Positions 1 through 5,145 of a stretch of DNA of 5,145 nt are shown piece after piece. The DNA lies in the NCBI GenBank assembly GCA_903899795.1, contig CAIUKX010000504.1, positions 1 through 5,145 on the forward strand, in the 5' to 3' direction. The notes under the pieces are model-generated. The model saw nothing but the letters and a program-made list of their open reading frames with translations. It did not search any database and had not been told where the DNA came from. Source of the DNA: an uncultured Flavobacteriales bacterium. GTDB lineage: Bacteria > Bacteroidota > Bacteroidia > Flavobacteriales_D > Crocinitomicaceae. The position numbers and the translations under genes were made by a program. Positions within the stretch are counted from its first letter, which is position 1. Each line of letters opens with the position of its first letter.

Positions 1-69
1 AATAGTATCAATAATATTTAGTTTAGGATTCCTAGATACATCTTCAATATTGAAGCCGATAATCGACAT
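1..69 (-). CDS. Possible 5' end of an unidentified minus-strand gene, partial
   Basis: Read on the minus strand, an ATG at 69-67 opens a frame that stays open for 23 codons to the window edge. It begins MSIIGFNIEDVSRNPK, which has an ordinary soluble-protein composition. An in-frame TGA lies three codons upstream (78-76), so this ATG would be the natural start. The leader between them is a run of A, as is common in Bacteroidota, with no Shine-Dalgarno sequence. Only 23 residues are visible, so no family can be named. A competing plus-strand frame is open from 2 to the TGA at 170-172, but its 56 residues include a Phe/Cys-rich stretch read from T-runs and look non-coding. Chance openness over 23 codons is quite possible, so the call is tentative. 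Confidence 0.42.
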   Translation of the reverse strand, partial: MSIIGFNIEDVSRNPKLNIIDTI

Positions 70-226
70 TTTTTTTCAAAAGCTGGTATTTTTTTGTTTC
101 TTTTGTACAGTATATTATTTGGAACAAAATGATGATCGAATTATTTTAATTTCTATTCTATACCGGAAATGAATAAAATGCAGCAACAGTGATTAAGTTA
201 AATTAATTTATTACTCATTATCCAAA
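70..226. promoter_or_regulatory. Upstream (possibly divergent) intergenic region
   Basis: This non-coding stretch separates the possible minus-strand gene from the class V enzyme gene and should hold the latter's promoter. It is very AT-rich, with T-runs at 69-76 and 89-95. No exact Bacteroidota -7 element (TAnnTTTG) is present. The closest is TATTATTTG at 113-121, which has one extra base between TA and TTTG. TTTG at 93-96 could be a -33 element but sits too close for the usual spacing. A 12-bp AT-only palindrome lies at 199-210. The segment TACCGGAAATGAAT at 161-174 nearly matches one upstream of the gene at 2527. The promoter position is inferred, not seen. Confidence 0.35.
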
Positions 227-1918
227 ATGACAACGTTGACAAAAAACTTTTTTAGCACTATAAATAACGAGATGATCGAACAATCAGCAAATGAAGAACT
301 TTTGAATAAAGTCTTTTCTTCACAATACACAAATCAAGCAATGATTCCCGGTCCTTATGGAGAAAGACTGCTTACTTATGCAGACTACATTGCTTCCGGT
401 CAACCTTTAAAGTTTATTGAAGATTATATTCAAGAAATCGTTTTGCCGTATTACGCAAACACTCACACAGAATCTTCATTTACAGGATACCACACATCTT
501 ATTTACGTGAAGAAGCGAGAGCAATTATCAAAAAATGTGTCAACGCTAATGAAAATGATGTTGTGCTTTTTTGCGGATCTGGTTCTACTGCTGCTGTTGA
601 TAAAATGAATCGTTTATTGATTCAAAAAAGTCAAAAAAACGGAGAGAAATTTATCATTTTTCATGGACCATTTGAACATCATTCCAATGTACTTCCGTGG
701 AGAGAAGGAAACTTCGAGGTTGTACCTGTAGCTATCGGAAAGGACGGTTTACTTAATTTGGATGATCTAAGAAATCAACTTAGCAAACACCAAGGACAAG
801 GAACACTCATTGGAAGTTTTTCAGCTGCGTCCAACGTTACAGGAATTATATCTCCCATCGATGAAATTACAGCTATATTACACGAATATGGTGCGCTTTC
901 ATTTTGGGATTATGCTGCTGGGGCACCTTATATGAACATTGATATGAATCCGGGGAACAACCTTCATAAAGATGCCATTTTTATCTCAACACATAAATTT
1001 ATCGGTGGCCCTGGAACTCCAGGAATCTTAATTGCCAAAAAAGAGTTGTTTTCTAATGAAGTTCCTGTTGTACCAAGCGGTGGAACAGTACATTTTGTCA
1101 CGAGAAACAAGCAAAAATACTACGAGGACATTGAAACACGGGAAGAAGGTGGAACCCCGGGAATAATTGAATCGATTCGTGCCGGATTAGTTTTCAAATT
1201 GAAAAACGATATCGGAGAAAACGTAATTGATAAAAAAGAAAAAACTGCAATTGATTATGCATTCAGTCAGTTATTATCTAATCCGAATATCCTCATATTG
1301 GGAAATACCGAATGTAAGCGTCTGGCATTTTTAGCCTTTAACATCAGAAGCAACGGACGATATTTACATCATAATTTTGTTACTGCCTTATTGAATGATC
1401 TTTTTGGTATTCAATCGCGAGGAGGTTGCAGTTGTGCAGGACCTTACGGTCACGATTTATTAGAAATAAGTAATGAAACTTCGGATCAATATGTAACTGA
1501 ATTGACTATAGGTAACAACGGACTTAAACCGGGTTGGTCACGACTGAATCTTAATTACTTTGTCCCTGATTATGAAATAAAATTCATTGTTAAAGCTGTG
1601 AATTGGATTGCTGAAAACGGTCATTTTTTATTGAAGGACTACCATTTTGACGACCAAACATCCATCTGGAAAAGCAAGAACAGTAAAGAAATTACAATAA
1701 AAAGTCTATTCGACTTCGATGCACTTTCCAATGAGCACAAAATAAAAAGAGAACCTCTGAATCGTGAAGAACTGCAAAACAGCTATTTTGGAAGTGCCGA
1801 TCGTCTCGTAATGGAAGCTAAATCGAAGTGGAATTCAGAACCTTTTCAAACGTATTTTTACAAGCAGGTTGAACATCCTTTAAGATGGTTTACTTTGGCA
1901 GAAGATGTGAAATTGTAA
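227..1918 (+). CDS. Class V-fold PLP-dependent enzyme, cysteine desulfurase-like
   Basis: A 563-residue, probably cytoplasmic fold-type I PLP enzyme of the aminotransferase class V / cysteine desulfurase superfamily. Visible landmarks, in order, are: GSGSTAA at 117-123, the phosphate-binding turn; EHHSN at 150-154; SNVTG at 202-206; D228 in FWDYAAGAP, expected to contact the pyridine nitrogen; THKFIGGPGTPG at 255-266, with K257 as the Schiff-base lysine; EEGGTP at 306-311, like EAGTP of SufS; RGGCSCAGP at 398-406, where C403 falls where SufS has its catalytic cysteine (RTGHHCA); and R439 in GWSRLNLNYF, matching the substrate-carboxylate arginine. SufS/NifS proteins are about 400 residues. Here there are extra residues at both ends and about 20 more between C403 and R439. 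In-frame stops at 170-172 and 194-196 exclude a longer start, and no Shine-Dalgarno is visible. The superfamily is sure. The reaction is not: desulfurase, selenocysteine lyase or another class V activity all fit, and no Fe-S assembly genes adjoin it. Confidence 0.92.
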   Translation: MTTLTKNFFSTINNEMIEQSANEELLNKVFSSQYTNQAMIPGPYGERLLTYADYIASGQPLKFIEDYIQEIVLPYYANTHTESSFTGYHTSYLREEARAIIKKCVNANENDVVLFCGSGSTAAVDKMNRLLIQKSQKNGEKFIIFHGPFEHHSNVLPWREGNFEVVPVAIGKDGLLNLDDLRNQLSKHQGQGTLIGSFSAASNVTGIISPIDEITAILHEYGALSFWDYAAGAPYMNIDMNPGNNLHKDAIFISTHKFIGGPGTPGILIAKKELFSNEVPVVPSGGTVHFVTRNKQKYYEDIETREEGGTPGIIESIRAGLVFKLKNDIGENVIDKKEKTAIDYAFSQLLSNPNILILGNTECKRLAFLAFNIRSNGRYLHHNFVTALLNDLFGIQSRGGCSCAGPYGHDLLEISNETSDQYVTELTIGNNGLKPGWSRLNLNYFVPDYEIKFIVKAVNWIAENGHFLLKDYHFDDQTSIWKSKNSKEITIKSLFDFDALSNEHKIKREPLNREELQNSYFGSADRLVMEAKSKWNSEPFQTYFYKQVEHPLRWFTLAEDVKL

Positions 1919-1972
1919 AAGTTAAATAACATATTGATCGACTATTTGATTAATTTTATTCAAAAAAACAAT

Positions 1973-2395
1973 ATGACAACTCCTATTTTTCCTTGTTTGT
2001 GGTTCGACGGTCAAGCTAACGAAGCTGCAGAATATTACTGTTCTGTTTTTCCCAATTCTAAAATACTTTCCACAAATCCAATCGTCAGCATTCTAGACTT
2101 AAATGGATCCAGATTTATGTGTCTCAACGGTGGACCGGAATTTAAGTTTAATGAATCTGTTTCTTTTGTTGTAAATTGCGAGAATCAGGAAGAAATTGAC
2201 CATTATTGGGATGAATTTTCGAAAGAAGGTGTTGAAGGAAAATGTGGTTGGATCAAGGATAAATATGGTGTTTCCTGGCAAATCGTGCCTTCCATTTTAG
2301 GACAATTGATGAGTGATCCCGAAAAAGCCCCAAAAGTAATGTATGCCTTCATGCAGATGAAAAAATTTGACATTGCTAAATTGTTAAACGCATAG
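1973..2395 (+). CDS. VOC-superfamily protein, PhnB-like
   Basis: A 140-residue protein of the vicinal oxygen chelate (glyoxalase/bleomycin-resistance) fold, in the PhnB-like group often mislabelled '3-demethylubiquinone-9 3-methyltransferase'. Family hallmarks are the opening PIFPCLWFDGQANEAAEYY (residues 4-22), SVFPNSKI (24-31), the LNGGPEF turn (51-57), an acidic helix with EIDHYWDEFS (74-83), and CGWIKDKYGVSWQIVP (91-106), the most characteristic segment. The stretch from SKI to LNGGP is short, without the Gly/Pro-rich loop of many relatives, as in a compact subgroup. The frame could be extended to a TTG at 1934, but family proteins start at or near MTTPIFPCLWF, so the ATG at 1973 is chosen. 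It begins 54 bases after the class V gene with no terminator between, suggesting co-transcription. Substrate and activity are unknown, and many members have no proven enzyme function. Confidence 0.9.
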   Translation: MTTPIFPCLWFDGQANEAAEYYCSVFPNSKILSTNPIVSILDLNGSRFMCLNGGPEFKFNESVSFVVNCENQEEIDHYWDEFSKEGVEGKCGWIKDKYGVSWQIVPSILGQLMSDPEKAPKVMYAFMQMKKFDIAKLLNA

Positions 2396-2400
2396 AGGAC

Positions 2401-2430
2401 TGATAAATTGATTTTTATCATTTTGTTTTA
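2401..2430 (+). terminator. Weak candidate intrinsic terminator after the VOC gene
   Basis: A perfect 7-bp inverted repeat, TGATAAA (2401-2407) and TTTATCA (2414-2420), encloses a 6-base loop and is followed at once by TTTTGTTTTA. It begins six bases after the VOC stop codon, the right place to end a 227-2395 transcript. The stem has only one G:C pair, so it would be unstable and may be a chance feature of AT-rich DNA. Confidence 0.42.
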
Positions 2431-2526
2431 TGAGTACAATTTGTTTTTCCTAGGAAATATTTAGCCGAACTATACTTATTTTTATCGGAAATTAATTCAT
2501 CTAATTAAAGACTTAAACTTTACATT

Positions 2527-3489
2527 ATGTTCTTAAAATCATTCGTTCTAATCACATTTCTTATCCTCGGTGTTTTCTCATCGATCCAAGCTCAAACAGA
2601 TACCACCAGTTCGATCCCTAAAAAAATTATTGTCTTGTCATCAGGTGATGAAATTGTTGGTAAGATCATTTCCGATGATGGGAGAGAAATCCTTATCATT
2701 AGCGATAAAGTAGGTAAATTGTACATCGCCAAATCTCAAATCCGTGAAATTAAAGATATGGAAGAGATGAAAGAAATATCCAATGGCGACTACATGCTGG
2801 AAGGACCTTTCACAACCCGTTATGCATTCACAACCAATGCACTTCCGCTAAAGAGAAATGTTAATTATGCAATGATTAACCTATATGGACCTGAAATTCA
2901 TTTTGCAGTGACAAATCGTTTATCTTTGGGTATTATGTCAACTTGGATTGGTAGCCCAATGGCACTGGATGCCAAGTTCACCTTTCCAACTGCTGACAAA
3001 AAACTAAATTTTGCATTAGGGACTATACTTGGAACCTCCGGATATATTTTGAAAGGAAAAGGATATGGAGGATTAGGCTGGGGAACCATGACATACGGTG
3101 GTAGAATTGATAATATCAGTTTCTCCGCAGGATATGGTTTTATCGGAAATTTTGACAACGCTACTAAATACCATGGAGGACCTATGTTTTCCTTTGCAGC
3201 AATCAAACGAATCGGTAAGAAAACAAGTTTTATCTTTGATTCCATGATTTCCATTACAAAAGGTAACGAAACAAAATCTAGTTTTTATTACGATCAATAT
3301 GGCAACTACGTACAAAGTGTAACAACTACTCCCGTTACAAACACTTTCTTCTTTTTAATGCCAGGAGTTCGATACCAAAAAACGGAAAATAAAGCATTTC
3401 AAGTTTCCTTAGCTGGAGTAATTAACATGAGAGGTTCTAATTCCACTTCTTTCCCAATGCCCATGTGCTCTTGGTTCTATAAACTATAA
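2527..3489 (+). CDS. Exported outer-membrane beta-barrel-like protein of unknown function
   Basis: A 320-residue protein of a family common in Bacteroidota but without an established function that I know of. Residues 1-22 form a signal peptide: K4, a hydrophobic core at 6-17, and probable cleavage at IQA|Q. Residues 33-76 look like a small all-beta domain, alternating hydrophobic strands around GDEIVGKIISDDG and ending SQIREIK; similar segments precede barrels in related proteins. TRYAFTTNALPLKR (97-110) matches the family's usual 'RYFF.PSAF.LKKGEGYYQN' signature, though the GEGYYQN part is diverged. From there to the end, short Gly/aromatic strands alternate with turns (LSLGIMSTW, ISFSAGYGFIG, FFFLMPGVRYQ), as in outer-membrane barrels, and the protein ends in WFYKL. 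The ATG lacks a Shine-Dalgarno. A near -7 sequence, TATTTTTA, lies at 2477-2484. It appears monocistronic, between terminators. Export is well supported; the barrel is inferred and the ligand unknown. Confidence 0.82.
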   Translation: MFLKSFVLITFLILGVFSSIQAQTDTTSSIPKKIIVLSSGDEIVGKIISDDGREILIISDKVGKLYIAKSQIREIKDMEEMKEISNGDYMLEGPFTTRYAFTTNALPLKRNVNYAMINLYGPEIHFAVTNRLSLGIMSTWIGSPMALDAKFTFPTADKKLNFALGTILGTSGYILKGKGYGGLGWGTMTYGGRIDNISFSAGYGFIGNFDNATKYHGGPMFSFAAIKRIGKKTSFIFDSMISITKGNETKSSFYYDQYGNYVQSVTTTPVTNTFFFLMPGVRYQKTENKAFQVSLAGVINMRGSNSTSFPMPMCSWFYKL

Positions 3490-3505
3490 CATTTTTCGCA
3501 TACAT

Positions 3506-3540
3506 AAACGGAAGCTCTATCCGGGCTTCCGTTTTTTTTT
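3506..3540 (+). terminator. Strong Rho-independent terminator
   Basis: AAACGGAAGC (3506-3515) pairs perfectly with GCTTCCGTTT (3525-3534). The core is an 8-bp stem, ACGGAAGC/GCTTCCGT, and the nine-base loop could tighten by a T-G and a C-G pair. The downstream arm runs straight into nine T (3532-3540). It starts 16 bases after the stop codon at 3487-3489 and should end that transcript. The opposite strand has only a short T-run after the stem, so termination should be mainly on the plus strand. Confidence 0.93.
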
Positions 3541-3581
3541 CTTCTATTTTGGTTACCTTTTTTTAAAGTCGACATACAGGC

Positions 3582-3613
3582 AAAATGATTGATCCGTTAA
3601 CACCAATCATTTT
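3582..3613. repeat. Perfect 10-bp inverted repeat before the OmpA-like gene
   Basis: AAAATGATTG (3582-3591) and CAATCATTTT (3604-3613) are exact reverse complements separated by 12 bases that include GTTAAC. The repeat lies 31 bases before the ATG at 3645 and after the terminator at 3506-3540, so it belongs to the regulatory region or 5' leader of that gene. It could be an operator for a dimeric regulator or a leader hairpin. It is not followed by a T-run (CAACTGTTC follows), which argues against a terminator. The repeat is seen directly; its function is inference. Confidence 0.5.
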
Positions 3614-3644
3614 CAACTGTTCATTCACTTAAAAAAGCAAAACC

Positions 3645-5138
3645 ATGAAAAATGTATTTCTAATCGCTGGAACACTCTTGTTCCACACTATCATTTTCTG
3701 TCAAAAAACAGAAAAGAAAACGCTTTATTTTCAAACCGATCAATCGGATATAACTTCAACTTCTCAGAAGACACTTGAATCTTTCAAAAAAGAAGTAAAC
3801 GGGAAAAAGATCAAAAAAATAACTTTGATCGGTCACACCGATTTCGTTGGCAGCGATATCTACAACTTAAAATTATCTCAAAAAAGAGTCACTAACGTCA
3901 AAAATTTTCTACTTGACTTTGGCTATTCTGATCAGTTAATAACTACCCAATTTGAAGGTGAGAATCAACCAGTAGCGGACAATTTTTCAGAAATGGGAAA
4001 ACAAAAAAACAGACGCGTGGAAATTCTTGTTGAATATTATGAAGATCAAACATCTCAACTCGTAAACACTCAAAAAATTTCGATCAACCATCTTTTAGAA
4101 TTTGAACAAAAATTCAGATCCTTTCATATCAATCCACTGAGAGACACGGTATTATTTGTTGATGATAAAGGATCACAATTGTACATTTCCAAAAATTCGT
4201 TTCAAGATGTAAAAGGCAATGATGTAAATAACTGGGTTGATATCGAATACAGAGAATACAGAAATGCAGCTGAAATGGCTTATTCAAAAATTCCAATGAC
4301 CTACAGAGAAAACGATGAAGATTTTTTATTCAATAGTTCCGGTATGTTCGAAATCAGAGGAACATTAAACAATCAATCCATTTCCATGAAACCAAATTCA
4401 AAAATGGTGATGGATTATGCCCTAGCCCGAAAAAATCAAAATACAAACTTCTATCAATTGAATGATAAGACTCAATCGTGGAGCAAAATTCAAGATATAG
4501 ATAAGATATACTTGAATCCAACGTTTGGTAAAAATCAGATTATTCAAAAAGGAAAAGGTCATAAAAAACGTCACAAAGGCAAAAGAACATTTTGGCAAAA
4601 AATTGTTGATTTTGTTTTTCAGAGGAATTTTCCAAAAAATGATGATGGTTTTATCCCCGATAATGCCGTTAATCTTCAAGACAACAAAACAGATAACACA
4701 TTACTATTGGATGGTTATGCAGGAGCAGATGCAGGACATACCTATCCGGATATCGTCAAAGGATTGAATTGCTCTTCTTTTGGGGTTTATAACTGTGATC
4801 AAATTTACCGACTGGGTTCACCACTCCAAATACAAGCTACCTATAAAGATGAAAATGGAAAAGTCATTGGTGATGGTTCTGTATTATCTATGATTGACCT
4901 GAATTACAATGGTGCATTTAGTTTTAACCCTTCCTATTTTGTCTGTAATGGAAAAGGAAAAAATGTGTTGGTTCTCTTTACAAATTCAGGTGATTTGTAT
5001 CTTCTGGAAAAAGAAAAATTCAATGAAATGAACATCACCAAAGATGGTAACTACACTTTTGCCATGACTAAAATGAACGACAAAATCAAAAATAGTGATG
5101 ACCTAGCAAGCTATCTAGGTATTTCCACAAAAAATTGA
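3645..5138 (+). CDS. Exported OmpA-family protein with N-terminal peptidoglycan-binding domain
   Basis: A 497-residue envelope protein. Residues 1-19 are a signal peptide with probable cleavage at FC|Q. C19 is a poor lipobox cysteine because F18 precedes it, so type I processing is favoured. Residues about 24-131 are an OmpA C-terminal-type domain: LYFQTDQSDIT, then GHTD (63-66), LSQKR (77-81) and KQKNRRVEI (119-127). D66 and R81 are 15 residues apart, as are the diaminopimelate-binding Asp and Arg of known OmpA domains. Residues about 160-285 resemble a beta-rich module from other Bacteroidota surface proteins (LYISKNSFQDVKG, DIEYREYRNAAEMA, IPMTY, SSGMFEIRG). Residues 302-314 are extremely basic. 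The C-terminal part, about 350-490, has NCSSFGVYNCDQI (375-387) and three cysteines (376, 384, 434). It probably links the outer envelope to peptidoglycan. It follows a terminator and an inverted repeat, so it likely has its own promoter; no Shine-Dalgarno is seen. The gene is complete; the roles of the middle and C-terminal domains are unknown. Confidence 0.9.
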   Translation: MKNVFLIAGTLLFHTIIFCQKTEKKTLYFQTDQSDITSTSQKTLESFKKEVNGKKIKKITLIGHTDFVGSDIYNLKLSQKRVTNVKNFLLDFGYSDQLITTQFEGENQPVADNFSEMGKQKNRRVEILVEYYEDQTSQLVNTQKISINHLLEFEQKFRSFHINPLRDTVLFVDDKGSQLYISKNSFQDVKGNDVNNWVDIEYREYRNAAEMAYSKIPMTYRENDEDFLFNSSGMFEIRGTLNNQSISMKPNSKMVMDYALARKNQNTNFYQLNDKTQSWSKIQDIDKIYLNPTFGKNQIIQKGKGHKKRHKGKRTFWQKIVDFVFQRNFPKNDDGFIPDNAVNLQDNKTDNTLLLDGYAGADAGHTYPDIVKGLNCSSFGVYNCDQIYRLGSPLQIQATYKDENGKVIGDGSVLSMIDLNYNGAFSFNPSYFVCNGKGKNVLVLFTNSGDLYLLEKEKFNEMNITKDGNYTFAMTKMNDKIKNSDDLASYLGISTKN

Positions 5139-5145
5139 TTGAATG

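Noticed and set aside
93..121. Possible promoter from TTTG (93-96) and TATTATTTG (113-121)
   Set aside because: The -7 part has three rather than two bases between TA and TTTG, and the gap to the -33 part is shorter than usual for Bacteroidota promoters, so it is not called as a feature.
2..172. Plus-strand frame open for 56 codons from the left edge, ending TGA at 170-172
   Set aside because: It has no start in the window and its middle is read from T-runs giving a Phe/Cys-rich stretch. It also opposes the more natural minus-strand frame at 1-69. It could still be the tail of an upstream gene, but the composition argues against that.
199..210. 12-bp palindrome TAAATTAATTTA before the class V gene
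   Set aside because: It contains only A and T, so palindromes of this size are not surprising here. No second copy supports an operator.
417..608. Plus-strand 63-residue frame inside the class V gene
   Set aside because: It is a shadow frame fully within a gene whose conserved motifs cover the same DNA, with no separate start signal or recognisable family.
2898..3254. Minus-strand 118-residue frame opposite the outer-membrane protein gene
   Set aside because: The plus frame has a signal peptide and family signature across this region. The minus frame resembles no family and is an antisense shadow.
3696..3704. Lipoprotein signal at C19 of the OmpA-like protein
   Set aside because: The residues before the cysteine (IIF) lack the small residue expected at -1 of a lipobox. 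Cleavage between C19 and Q20 by signal peptidase I fits a common Flavobacteria pattern better.
4422..4767. Frames of 80-85 residues on both strands within the OmpA-like gene
   Set aside because: Both overlap a confidently coding frame and have Lys/Phe/Ile-rich composition expected from shadow translation of A/T-rich DNA.
5101..5120. Inverted repeat ACCTAG / CTAGGT with an 8-base spacer near the end of the OmpA-like gene
   Set aside because: It lies inside codons for the C-terminus, has only 6-bp arms and no T-run after it, so it is not a terminator. Chance is the simplest explanation.

Overview
This is an AT-rich window, roughly one third G+C by eye, and it most likely comes from a chromosome of the Bacteroidota, probably Flavobacteriales. 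Four things point that way. The start codons have no Shine-Dalgarno sequence and sit behind A/T-rich leaders. The exported proteins have signal peptides ending just before Gln (QA|Q and FC|Q). One gene belongs to an unnamed outer-membrane protein family that I know from Bacteroidota. Another joins an OmpA-type peptidoglycan-binding domain to domains I associate with the same phylum. The exact genus cannot be read from the sequence.

Layout. Positions 1-69 may hold the 5' end of a minus-strand gene that leaves the window. Positions 70-226 would then be a divergent intergenic region. Positions 227-1918 encode a 563-residue class V PLP-dependent enzyme resembling cysteine desulfurases. After 54 bases with no visible terminator, 1973-2395 encodes a small VOC/PhnB-like protein, so these two genes are probably co-transcribed. 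A weak AT-rich hairpin follows at 2401-2430. Positions 2527-3489 encode an exported protein with a small beta domain and a predicted outer-membrane barrel, followed by a strong intrinsic terminator at 3506-3540. Positions 3645-5138 encode a 497-residue exported protein with an N-terminal OmpA-like domain. A perfect 10-bp inverted repeat at 3582-3613 lies just before that gene.

How the genes relate. The first two look like soluble cytoplasmic proteins of general metabolism, and the second two look like separately transcribed envelope proteins. I see no common pathway. There is no sign of a mobile element, CRISPR array, toxin-antitoxin pair, defence island, tRNA or rRNA. The region looks like ordinary chromosome. 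The points most worth a second look are the cysteine-containing loop and insertion in the class V enzyme, the domain order and very basic segment of the OmpA-like protein, and the inverted repeat in front of it.
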